Part shown: positions 1 through 7,466 of the stretch, piece by piece
How positions within the stretch are numbered: the first letter of the stretch is position 1
Layout of the letters: every line of letters begins with the position of its first letter
Assembly: GCF_003344885.1 (NCBI RefSeq)
Contig: NZ_CP031155.1
Span: 1 to 64,000, forward strand
DNA from: Altererythrobacter sp. ZODW24
GTDB taxonomy: Bacteria > Pseudomonadota > Alphaproteobacteria > Sphingomonadales > Sphingomonadaceae
Length of the DNA: 64,000 nucleotides
Direction: 5' to 3'
Translations under genes and position numbers: made by a program
Notes under the pieces: generated by a model
Told to the model about the DNA's origin: nothing
Seen by the model: only the letters and a program-made list of their open reading frames with translations
The model's database searches: none

Positions 1-7
1 TTGGAGG

Positions 8-82
8 TGGTGACCCCTACGGGAATCGAACCCGTGTTTCAGCCGTGAAAGGGCCGCGTCCTAACCGCTAGACGAAGGGGCC
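8..82 (-). tRNA. tRNA-Glu (TTC), downstream copy
   Basis: Read on the minus strand this is a complete cloverleaf of 75 nt with an encoded CCA end. The acceptor stem pairs GGCCCCT with AGGGGTC, the T arm carries GGTTCGATTCC, and the anticodon loop CTTTCAC gives TTC for glutamate. It is identical to the copy at 137-211. The 54-bp spacer has no promoter-like sequence, so both are probably processed from one transcript started upstream of the other copy. Confidence 0.96.
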
Positions 83-136
83 AGATGTCTAACGAGTGCG
101 CTTATCAAGCGCTGAGCTAGAAATCGATGCCGCCGG

Positions 137-211
137 TGGTGACCCCTACGGGAATCGAACCCGTGTTTCAGCCGTGAAAGGGCCGCGTCCTAACCGCTAG
201 ACGAAGGGGCC
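137..211 (-). tRNA. tRNA-Glu (TTC), promoter-proximal copy
   Basis: Second, base-for-base identical tRNA-Glu gene on the minus strand, 75 nt with CCA encoded and anticodon TTC. It is the first of the tandem pair in the direction of transcription. A good sigma-70 promoter lies just upstream (232-260), placing the start site about 14 nt before the mature 5' end. Confidence 0.96.
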
Positions 212-231
212 AAACCGGTGGCAAGGCCGCG

Positions 232-260
232 CAGATAGGGGCGGGGCTGCTTTCGGTCAA
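232..260 (-). promoter_or_regulatory. sigma-70 promoter of the tRNA-Glu pair
   Basis: On the minus strand TTGACC (260-255), a 17-nt spacer and TATCTG (237-232) form a near-consensus -35/-10 pair. It points at the tRNA-Glu genes and lies in the gap between recJ and the tRNAs. Sequence match only. Confidence 0.6.
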
Positions 261-275
261 GCCCCGTCGCCGGTG

Positions 276-2072
276 TTATTTGGGCAGGTCCGCCCAAGCA
301 GCATCTTCGAGGTGCAATTCCGCTGCCGGGCGGTTGCCCCAATCATCGATCTTCGCGCGGCCAGCGAGCCATAGCTTGCGCCCGCGTGATCCGTGAAGCA
401 GAGCTTGCCCCAAATCGCTCTCCGCAGCTCTGAAGGCTATCGCCTTGAAAGAAGCGCCGTCATCGCCTGCAGCGATCAGCCTGACATGGTCTGTCCCCAC
501 GATATCGGCCTTCACCAGCCTGACAGGGCCAACGGCGACGCGCGGTCCTGGCCACCCGATACCGTATGGGCCAGCGCTTTCGAGTCGGTCGACGAGCTCG
601 GGTGCAAGGCCGCGCGGCGAGATCGACAGATCAAGCTGTATTACCTGTTCGGCAGAGGCGCGGGCAACTGGACCTTCAAGCCGCTCGTTCACCCAATCCG
701 CAAATTCTTCGAGCTTGTCGCCATCTACGGTCATACCCGCTGCCATGGCGTGTCCTCCGCCTGCGACAAGCAAGTCAGCTTCCCGTGCAGCAATGATCGA
801 TGCGCCAAGGTCCACTCCGGAGATCGAGCGGCCCGATCCCTTGCCTTGACCCGTTTCGGCATCGAGAGCGATGACGATTGCCGGCTTGCCGGTCTTTTCC
901 TTGATCCGGCCGGCGACGATGCCGATCACCCCGGGGTGCCAGCCCCGGCCAGCCAGGACAGAAACCGCGCGATTGTGTTGCGCACCGAGCATTTCTTCGG
1001 CTTCGCGCTGGACCTCAGCCTCAATCGCGCGGCGTTCTTCGTTGAGGGCCGAGAGCTGCGCGGAAATATCGCGTGCCTCGTCAGGATCGCTGGTGGTGAG
1101 GAGCCGGACGCCCAATGTCGATTCGCCGACGCGGCCGCCTGCATTGATGCGCGGGCCAAGTGCAAAACCAAGATCGCTGCACACAGGTGCTCGGTTGAGC
1201 CGGCTCGCATCGATCAACGCCGCCAGTCCGATGTTCTCGCGGCGTGCAAGTACCTTGAGCCCCTGAGCCACCATAGCGCGGTTCAAACCGTGGAGCGCCG
1301 CAACGTCGGCAACCGTACCGAGCGCAACGAGGTCTAGCAGGGAAAACAGGTCTGGCTCGTCGCGGTTCTCGAAGAAGCCCTGCGTCCTGAGCGTGCGCAC
1401 AAGCGCAATAGCCAGCAGGAATGCAACTCCTACAGCGGCCAAATGTCCATGCGCTGCCGCGATGTCATTTTCGTCGAGCCGGTTGGGGTTCACCAAAGCA
1501 GCAGCGCGGGGCAATTCCGGTGAGCATTTGTGGTGGTCGACGACGATCACATCGACACCAGCTGCATGGGCCTGGCCCAGCGCGTCATGCGCCATGGCGC
1601 CGCAATCGACAGTAACGACTAGGCTTGAGCCTTGCTCGCCTAGCTTAACCAGTGCTTCGCCAGACGGGCCGTAACCCTCGAGCAACCTGTCGGGAATGTA
1701 ATAGCCCGCCTCTAATCCCAAAGTGCGGAGCAGGCGAACAAGCAGCGCAGCGCTTGTCGCGCCGTCGACGTCATAATCCCCATAAATTGTGACTGTTTCT
1801 TGTCCTAGGATGGCTTGCGCAATCCGCTCTGCTGCAGCCTCCATATCGCGAAATTCTGAAGGGTCGGGGAGGAATGATCGCAGTGACGGATTGCGGTGCC
1901 TGTCGAGATCCTCGCGCGGCACGCCTCTCGACAGCAGCAGCTGTGCCTCAATGTCGTCCTGGGCGCTCGCGGCATCGCCTTCCATGGCCATGTTGCCGCC
2001 GCGCCAGCGCCATCCTTTGCCGCTAATCGAGCGTTCGACGCCGAGGACTGTGGTGGTTGAATGGGATGCCAT
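276..2072 (-). CDS. recJ: single-stranded-DNA-specific exonuclease RecJ
   Basis: 598-aa DHH-superfamily 5'-3' exonuclease acting on single-stranded DNA in recombinational repair and mismatch-repair excision in the cytoplasm. Visible motifs are YGDYDVDG (residues 97-104), VDHH (178-181, the DHH metal site), and the DHHA1 motif GGGHAMAAG (438-446), followed by a C-terminal OB-like region. Length is normal for the family and the frame is intact. The ATG at 2072 is divergent to the flavodoxin-like gene that begins at 2155. It is the last gene before the tRNA-Glu pair and is transcribed toward it. Confidence 0.95.
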   Translation of the reverse strand: MASHSTTTVLGVERSISGKGWRWRGGNMAMEGDAASAQDDIEAQLLLSRGVPREDLDRHRNPSLRSFLPDPSEFRDMEAAAERIAQAILGQETVTIYGDYDVDGATSAALLVRLLRTLGLEAGYYIPDRLLEGYGPSGEALVKLGEQGSSLVVTVDCGAMAHDALGQAHAAGVDVIVVDHHKCSPELPRAAALVNPNRLDENDIAAAHGHLAAVGVAFLLAIALVRTLRTQGFFENRDEPDLFSLLDLVALGTVADVAALHGLNRAMVAQGLKVLARRENIGLAALIDASRLNRAPVCSDLGFALGPRINAGGRVGESTLGVRLLTTSDPDEARDISAQLSALNEERRAIEAEVQREAEEMLGAQHNRAVSVLAGRGWHPGVIGIVAGRIKEKTGKPAIVIALDAETGQGKGSGRSISGVDLGASIIAAREADLLVAGGGHAMAAGMTVDGDKLEEFADWVNERLEGPVARASAEQVIQLDLSISPRGLAPELVDRLESAGPYGIGWPGPRVAVGPVRLVKADIVGTDHVRLIAAGDDGASFKAIAFRAAESDLGQALLHGSRGRKLWLAGRAKIDDWGNRPAAELHLEDAAWADLPK

Positions 2073-2154
2073 GTCCTTGATCTATCGCAGACTGGCGGCC
2101 GCGCATAGCGCCTGCGGATTGACAATCGACAGCTTGCCGCGAAGATCGTTGGTG

Positions 2155-2649
2155 ATGAGCGCAGAGAACAAACCGCATTTGCTGATAATCTGGCACAGCC
2201 GCACGGGTGCGAGCGAAGCCATGGCACGCGCCGCCGCTGATGGAGGCGGTGAAGGCGCGCGCATCATGCGAGCGGACGAGGTCCATGCTGAGGATTTGCT
2301 TGGTGCCAGCGCCTATCTGTTTATCTGCCCGGAAAACCTCGCCAGCATGAGCGTGTTGATGAAGGAAATGTTCGACCGGAATTACTATCCGGCGCTGGGC
2401 CGGATTGAAGGACGGCCTTATGCGACTGCCATTGCAGCAGGATCAGATGGTGAGGGCGCGCAGCGCCAGATTGACCGGATAGCGAAAGGTTGGCGTTTGC
2501 GGCGTGTTGCCGACCCGATTATCGTGAATTGTTCGGCCCAAACACCGGCAGAGATATTGGCTGTCAAGAAACTGCATGAGGATCGCTTGATCGCTTGCCG
2601 TGATCTTGGGCAATCGCTTGTGGAGGGAATTGCTCTGGGGGTTTTCTGA
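2155..2649 (+). CDS. flavodoxin/NADPH-dependent FMN reductase-like protein
   Basis: 164-aa protein with a flavodoxin-like fold. The N-terminal strand LLIIWHSRTGASEAM (about residues 9-23) is the phosphate-binding loop of flavodoxin-type proteins, and CPENLASMSVLMKEM near residue 58 fits the second FMN-contacting loop. It probably binds FMN; substrate and partner are unknown. The open frame extends further upstream (an ATG at 2071 overlaps the recJ start), but the ATG at 2155 puts the first beta-strand where the family has it. No strong Shine-Dalgarno sequence precedes it. Confidence 0.75.
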   Translation: MSAENKPHLLIIWHSRTGASEAMARAAADGGGEGARIMRADEVHAEDLLGASAYLFICPENLASMSVLMKEMFDRNYYPALGRIEGRPYATAIAAGSDGEGAQRQIDRIAKGWRLRRVADPIIVNCSAQTPAEILAVKKLHEDRLIACRDLGQSLVEGIALGVF

Positions 2650-2862
2650 ATGATCGAGTCCATTTTGGAGGTAATGATGTCCATAGGACTCGACGTGACG
2701 GGAGTTTACAGCCAGTAAAAATAACGATTATTCAAGCGTTGCAACATCTAGGGACAGCTCTCAATCACCAGCGCTTCCAGAAATGAACAATCAAGACCTG
2801 CGTATGAGCTCGCTCTGCTTAGCAGAGCTGATACGCAGCTCGATGCTGATACGATAATAGGT

Positions 2863-3528
2863 GTGTCTAGCGGCACGCCTTTGGCCATCAGCCATGATCC
2901 GCGGGGGACAGCGCCGAGCGAAGATCATGCAGGATGGCTTGAGGTGATCGTCGACGGGATGACTTTCGATTTGAGTGGGCTGCGTCCTGCGCCGTATATA
3001 GATGCCGAAGTAGCCGAGTATTTCTATGATATCGGCGAGAATGTACCGAGCAAGGTGGCGGCGATGCCGGTCGTGTCCGGTCCGCATCTGGCGGGCGCTG
3101 AGCGGACGTTGCCGGTTGTGCGTGGGATGATGCGGGCGGCCCGCCATTTGTGTGATGCGCCGGGTCTCATCGGTGTCGCTTGGACACCAGCGCGCAGTTG
3201 GATGAGCGTTTCCTATTTTGGATCTGTCGTTGATGCTTGGCTAGCCGGCGGCCCTTTCCCTGCACTCGGTTTGACTTCCGTGAAGCCGGTATTCGATGGC
3301 GGATTGCAAACCGAAGGGCTTGCTTACTTCATCGGACAAGAGCTGCGGATTGAACCGGAAGTTGCGGCTGACCGTGTCGCAGCAACACGGATTGCTGCCC
3401 GCCTGATCAACTCGCTGGTCGAAAGTGGGCCGATCGACGAGAGCATGTCTGTGACCGGACCTGATGGAGAACGCTTATCACTGTCTCCTTCGGCGAACGG
3501 TAAGTTCATCAGACTGAAGGCAGGTTAA
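2863..3528 (+). CDS. hypothetical protein, possibly 5'-truncated by a frame lesion
   Basis: 221-aa soluble-looking protein from a GTG at 2863; I do not recognise the family. No signal peptide or membrane segment is visible; the body is mixed alpha/beta with a helical C-terminal third. The same frame stays open and coding-like upstream to 2752 but has no ATG. An ATG at 2783 lies in another frame and would join it if one base were restored near 2786-2787. The true protein may therefore be about 28 residues longer at the N-terminus. The downstream AHH nuclease starts only 5 bp after the stop if its TTG is used, suggesting a shared transcript. Confidence 0.55.
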   Translation: MSSGTPLAISHDPRGTAPSEDHAGWLEVIVDGMTFDLSGLRPAPYIDAEVAEYFYDIGENVPSKVAAMPVVSGPHLAGAERTLPVVRGMMRAARHLCDAPGLIGVAWTPARSWMSVSYFGSVVDAWLAGGPFPALGLTSVKPVFDGGLQTEGLAYFIGQELRIEPEVAADRVAATRIAARLINSLVESGPIDESMSVTGPDGERLSLSPSANGKFIRLKAG

Positions 3529-3627
3529 AAGGTTGAGCGCTGACGCCTCGTTTCGGCCGCTTGCCTTGCGTGCAAGACTGCCCTTTCGCAAGGTCAATAA
3601 ACCGGGACCGTTGAGCACGATCTGGCC

Positions 3628-4050
3628 ATGCAAAAGCATCATCTGGTTCCAAGGCAAATACTGGCTAACCGCAGTTTCGGACCGCTGTTCGCTCACATCG
3701 GTCAAGGAACTGTCGGCTACGATGATTTCCGTAGGAATGGCGTGCTCCTGCCAGCGCGTGAGAATGCAGTGCGCCGGACCGGATTGCCGCTGCATCGCGG
3801 TCCGCACCGCGTTTACAGCGAGATGGTTGCCGAGCGCATGGGGCAGATTGAGGGCGGATGGGCAGAGCTTCGTGGGCGTGCCCCTGAAGTGGCGGTTGAG
3901 CAGGCGATCATGCGGCTTGGCTTGCTCCAGAGAGCGCTCAGAAAACGGCTTGTGACAAGCGGGGGCAAACGCCTGATACTGAACCGCAAGGATCCGCTAG
4001 GAACTGGGTTCGACTTCTCGACACTGGATGCGATGGCGGAGCTATTGTGA
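3628..4050 (+). CDS. AHH domain (HNH/EndoVII-fold) nuclease, likely frameshifted at the 5' end
   Basis: 140 aa from ATG 3628. The KHHLVPRQ start, the central LLPARENAVRR and the LHRGPHRVYSEMV block match the AHH nuclease family, with paired histidines as predicted metal ligands. Its beginning seems cut short: a TTG at 3533 opens a frame encoding MSADASFRPL...FRKVNKPG, and the continuation TVEHDLAMQKHH lies in the frame of this ORF. One missing base in the GGG run at 3604-3606 would fuse the two parts into a protein of about 172 aa. This is either a sequencing indel or a real lesion. No toxin-delivery domain or obvious immunity gene is adjacent, so a housekeeping nuclease is as likely as a toxin. 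Confidence 0.7.
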   Translation: MQKHHLVPRQILANRSFGPLFAHIGQGTVGYDDFRRNGVLLPARENAVRRTGLPLHRGPHRVYSEMVAERMGQIEGGWAELRGRAPEVAVEQAIMRLGLLQRALRKRLVTSGGKRLILNRKDPLGTGFDFSTLDAMAELL

Positions 4051-4113
4051 GCCGAAGGCGCTAGCGGGCCAATCGGCTGATCTTCCAGCATCGACCGGCC
4101 CTTAGCTGGACAA

Positions 4114-5079
4114 TCACATTTTGGCGGCGAGCTCTTCCTTCGCTGCGAGATACTCCCGTTCAAGGCGGTCAACGCGGTCAGCCACGCTATCGACAGCGTC
4201 GACCATGCCGATACCTTGGCCTGAGCCCCAAATGTCCTTCCATGCCTTCGCTTCGCTATTGCCACCAGAACCGAAGTTCATCTTGCTCGGATCGCTTTCA
4301 GGCAAGTTTTCTGGATCAAGGCCTGCGCTTTCAATCGATGAACGCAAATAGTTGCCGTGCACGCCGGTGAAGAGATTGGAATAGACGATGTCGCTCGCCT
4401 GACTATCGACGATGCTGTCCTTATAGGCTTGGTCAGCGTTGGCTTCCTTGGTCGCGATCCATGGCGAGCCGATATAGCCGAAGTCAGCGCCCATCGCCTG
4501 AGCGGCGAGGACTGAACGGCCATGCGAAATTGAACCGGACAGAGCGACCAAGCCGTCGAACCAGGTCCGAATTTCCTGCATCAGCGCGAACGGGGAAAGC
4601 GTGCCTGCATGGCCGCCAGCACCGGCAGCAACCGGGATCAGGCCCGTTGCGCCTTTGTCGATCGCTTTGCGCGCGAACTTGTCATTGATCACGTCGTGCA
4701 AGGTGATGCCGCCCCAATCACTCACTGCTTTGAAGATCTCCTCGCGTGCGCCGAGGGAGGTGATGACCATCGGCACCTTCCACTTCGCGCAGACTTCCAT
4801 GTCTTCTTCGAGCCGGTTGTTGCTGCGGTGGACTATCTGGTTGACTGCAAATGGCGCAGACGGGCGCTCGGGGTGATCGCGATCATGCGCCGCCAGCTCT
4901 TCCGTAATTCGGTTGAGCCATTCGTCGAGAACCCCTGAGGGACGCGCATTAAGCGCAGGAAAACTGCCGATAATCCCCGCCTTGCACTGCGCGATTACAA
5001 GTTCCGGACCGCTGACGATAAACAACGGTGAACCGATGATAGGCAGGCGCAAATTGTCGAATGGTGCGGGCAGGGACAT
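4114..5079 (-). CDS. nitronate monooxygenase family FMN oxidoreductase
   Basis: 321-aa TIM-barrel flavoprotein of the 2-nitropropane dioxygenase/nitronate monooxygenase family, which oxidises alkyl nitronates or acts as an NAD(P)H:quinone reductase. PIIGSPLF (about 13-20) is the N-terminal barrel strand, and GAGGHAGT (153-160) contains the conserved histidine and phosphate-contacting glycines of the FMN site. The C-terminal region rich in Glu and Lys looks helical. Full length and frame intact. The neighbouring amidohydrolase lies 73 bp upstream on the same strand. The exact substrate cannot be told from sequence. Confidence 0.85.
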   Translation of the reverse strand: MSLPAPFDNLRLPIIGSPLFIVSGPELVIAQCKAGIIGSFPALNARPSGVLDEWLNRITEELAAHDRDHPERPSAPFAVNQIVHRSNNRLEEDMEVCAKWKVPMVITSLGAREEIFKAVSDWGGITLHDVINDKFARKAIDKGATGLIPVAAGAGGHAGTLSPFALMQEIRTWFDGLVALSGSISHGRSVLAAQAMGADFGYIGSPWIATKEANADQAYKDSIVDSQASDIVYSNLFTGVHGNYLRSSIESAGLDPENLPESDPSKMNFGSGGNSEAKAWKDIWGSGQGIGMVDAVDSVADRVDRLEREYLAAKEELAAKM

Positions 5080-5152
5080 AGAAGGCTCCGTGTGGATTTA
5101 ATCGTTCGATTAAGCGCCCTAGTGTGGGCGTCGATACTTGTCGATAGGGCCC

Positions 5153-6208
5153 TTAGTCCAGCACGTCTTCAATCCCATAAAAGCGCGCTGCATTGCCTGC
5201 GAATAGCGCCGCCTTCTCATCATCTGAAGCGCCGACGGACAGCCGTTTGAAGGCGTTCCAAAGCACATCATAAGTCGCGCCCCAGCGGTCCACCGGATAG
5301 TTGCTTTCGTACATAGCGCGTTCCGTGCCAAACGCTTCGATGCAGGTTTCGATATACGGGCGCCACATGGCAGCCAGCACTTCGGAGCCGGTCCCGGCTG
5401 CGGGGCCTTTGTCCGGCATTCCGGCGAACGCCATGGCGAGGCCCCCCAGCTTTATGCTCACATTCGGACATTCGGAAAGCGTGCGGATAGACCCGCGCCA
5501 ACGGTCAAAATTCTCGGCCAGTTTGCCATGATAACCGGCGATGTTCAGCGGGCCGCCGCAATGGTCGAGCATGATTGACTGATCCGGGAACGCCTTCGCC
5601 AGATCGATCACGTCGCCTAATTGTGGTTCAAGTAGCCACGCGTCGAACGTCAGCCCCATTGCGCCCAGATGCTTAAATCCCTCGCGGAAAGTGGCATCCA
5701 AATAGAGGCCCTGTGGCGCACTGAAGGGAGGGCCAAGCGTAGCGGGATCAGCGTCCCAAGCGGCGGAATGCCGTATGCCTTTGAAGCGTCCGTTTCCGGC
5801 TGCCTCAAGTTCCTCAAGCACAGGTTTTGCGCCGTCACCCAGCATCAGATCAGCATGTCCAACGATCCCTGCGCATGGGCGGTAGTTGCCGTACAGTCCG
5901 CTTGCACCCTGCGCCGCAACACCGTTTACATATTCCACTTCGCCAACTGGTTTGAACGCTTCGTCCGCAGAGGCATCGTAGAAAGCACCGCATTCCATGA
6001 ACACCGTTCCGATGATGTTGTGGCCGCCCTCCAGCCCGCCGCGAGTATCCGCCTGAAGTGCGTCGAACCCGTAATAGGGTGTTCCCACGATCGTCTCGAT
6101 AAAATCGTGTCTGGGTTCAGGGAACGCCGGGATCATCGGGCGCAGATCCCAGAGATGGTGGTGCGGATCGATGATCGGCAGTTCGGGCTCTAGGATATCT
6201 TCGGTCAT
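5153..6208 (-). CDS. amidohydrolase family protein (amidohydrolase_2, TIM barrel)
   Basis: 351-aa metal-dependent hydrolase or decarboxylase of the amidohydrolase_2 type. DPHHHLW at residues 14-20 supplies the HxH metal ligands of strand 1, and the C-terminal ESNYPVDRWG block matches the conserved strand-8 aspartate region. Lactone hydrolases and ring-cleavage acid decarboxylases share this architecture, so the substrate is open. I place the start at ATG 6208 because GGGAG lies about 11 nt upstream and the HxH motif is then near the N-terminus as usual; an in-frame ATG at 6238 would add ten residues without a clear ribosome site. Confidence 0.82.
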   Translation of the reverse strand: MTEDILEPELPIIDPHHHLWDLRPMIPAFPEPRHDFIETIVGTPYYGFDALQADTRGGLEGGHNIIGTVFMECGAFYDASADEAFKPVGEVEYVNGVAAQGASGLYGNYRPCAGIVGHADLMLGDGAKPVLEELEAAGNGRFKGIRHSAAWDADPATLGPPFSAPQGLYLDATFREGFKHLGAMGLTFDAWLLEPQLGDVIDLAKAFPDQSIMLDHCGGPLNIAGYHGKLAENFDRWRGSIRTLSECPNVSIKLGGLAMAFAGMPDKGPAAGTGSEVLAAMWRPYIETCIEAFGTERAMYESNYPVDRWGATYDVLWNAFKRLSVGASDDEKAALFAGNAARFYGIEDVLD

Positions 6209-6265
6209 GCGCTGTTGGTCTCCCGTCCTACGTTCCAAATCTACATACTCATCAAGAGACTATTC

Positions 6266-7444
6266 TCAGCGTTCGAGCAAGGCCGCCCCGATCGCCTTGT
6301 TCAGATAGGCTGCACTGGGCGTGTTTGCGATGACAACGATTGCACGTCGCGGGGTGTCAGGTGCACTTGGGCGCGCAATGAAATAGGCGCGATAGCCCGC
6401 ATTCGCGCCGCTGTGCGAAACATCGAGAAGGTCGCCTGACTTGCTCATCGAAAGCAAAAGGCCCAAGCCATAATACGAGCCAGGTTCATAGCCGGTCTCA
6501 GTTTGCGGGCCTATCATGGCGGAAGCAATCGCGGCTGGTACCGCATTTTCTTTGCCCGAGGCGGCATCTAGCAGTGCGGCGGCAAAGCGGGCGTAGTCAT
6601 GCGAAGTCGTCCACAAGCCGGCGGCGGCCTGTTCTGGGTAAACGTGCCAGCTATCTCTAAGTGAACTGAAAATGCCTTCCGTGGGATCAAATCCCGCATC
6701 TGCACCGATAAGGCTGAGTGGCTCGACATCTCGGCGCTCTATGACCTGTTCGAAGCTACTATTGGTCATCCCGAGGGGATCAAACAGCTGCTCCTCGGCA
6801 ACTTGAGCGAAGCGCTTGCCGGAGACGTCCTCAGCCCACAATTGTGCCAGGGTGTACCCTCCACCCGAATAACGGAATTCGCCAGGTGTTCCGTCAAATT
6901 CCAACTGGAATTCAAATAGGCGGGGAGGGTTGCGTAGAACCTTTGTGGTGCTTGGGACTTCGCTGTCCCGCGCATACCCTGCATAGCTTGCTTGCGATGC
7001 ACCAGCAGTGTGCGACAACAACTGACGAAGTGTCACGGGCCGATTGCCGCTTTCAAGCGAAGCAACGTCCAAAGACGTGATCTGCGCGCGTATGTCGTCA
7101 TCAAGGCCGACGCCCTGCTGCTCCGCAACGAGCAGAATGACGGCCGCGGCGACAGCCTTTGAAAGGCTGGCCGCCTGCATAAGGCCACCTTCGCTCGCTC
7201 GACCAAAATAGTGCGTTTGCGGGGCATCGTCACCATCAACTATTGTTACGCTTAGCGCAGTGACTTCGAGCTTTTCGGTCTCGCCCGCAATGAGTTCTTC
7301 TATCTCTCCGGGCGTCGCACTGACCAGCTTCTCGTGCAATTCCGGATCGACGGTGGGTTCGAAAATACTAGCAAGAACAAGCACTCCGCCCAAGAAGCTC
7401 AAGACAGCAAGAACCTTAATCGTCCTACTTTTCCATTTCGACAT
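6266..7444 (-). CDS. membrane-anchored serine hydrolase (beta-lactamase/class C-like)
   Basis: 392 aa with an N-terminal hydrophobic anchor (about 8-28) and a periplasmic serine hydrolase domain. The catalytic SxxK is SLSK (93-96), the YxN-equivalent is YSG (191-193), and HSG near residue 345 takes the place of KTG. LRQLLSHTAG (138-147) is typical of class C beta-lactamase-like esterases and D-Ala-D-Ala peptidases. Substrate is unknown. The variant second and third motifs (YSG, HSG) are common in the esterase branch and argue against an antibiotic-resistance beta-lactamase. Confidence 0.85.
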   Translation of the reverse strand: MSKWKSRTIKVLAVLSFLGGVLVLASIFEPTVDPELHEKLVSATPGEIEELIAGETEKLEVTALSVTIVDGDDAPQTHYFGRASEGGLMQAASLSKAVAAAVILLVAEQQGVGLDDDIRAQITSLDVASLESGNRPVTLRQLLSHTAGASQASYAGYARDSEVPSTTKVLRNPPRLFEFQLEFDGTPGEFRYSGGGYTLAQLWAEDVSGKRFAQVAEEQLFDPLGMTNSSFEQVIERRDVEPLSLIGADAGFDPTEGIFSSLRDSWHVYPEQAAAGLWTTSHDYARFAAALLDAASGKENAVPAAIASAMIGPQTETGYEPGSYYGLGLLLSMSKSGDLLDVSHSGANAGYRAYFIARPSAPDTPRRAIVVIANTPSAAYLNKAIGAALLER

Positions 7445-7466
7445 CGCTAGCCCCCTGGTGCCATCG

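Noticed and set aside
393-1337. 314-codon plus-strand frame opposite recJ
   Set aside because: Shadow of the conserved recJ frame; no start context and no recognisable motif.
2657-2692. Inverted repeat GAGTCC...GGACTC as a terminator after the flavodoxin-like gene
   Set aside because: Only six paired bases around a loop of about 24 nt with no T-run; too weak to support termination.
2674-2718. 14-codon frame with a strong GGAGG ribosome site
   Set aside because: Good ribosome site, but the peptide (MMSIGLDVTGVYSQ) has no regulatory codon pattern and no linked target; too little to call.
6266-7444. Beta-lactamase resistance gene
   Set aside because: Motifs two and three are YSG and HSG, the protein is membrane anchored and lacks the usual class C features; a serine esterase/peptidase is more likely.
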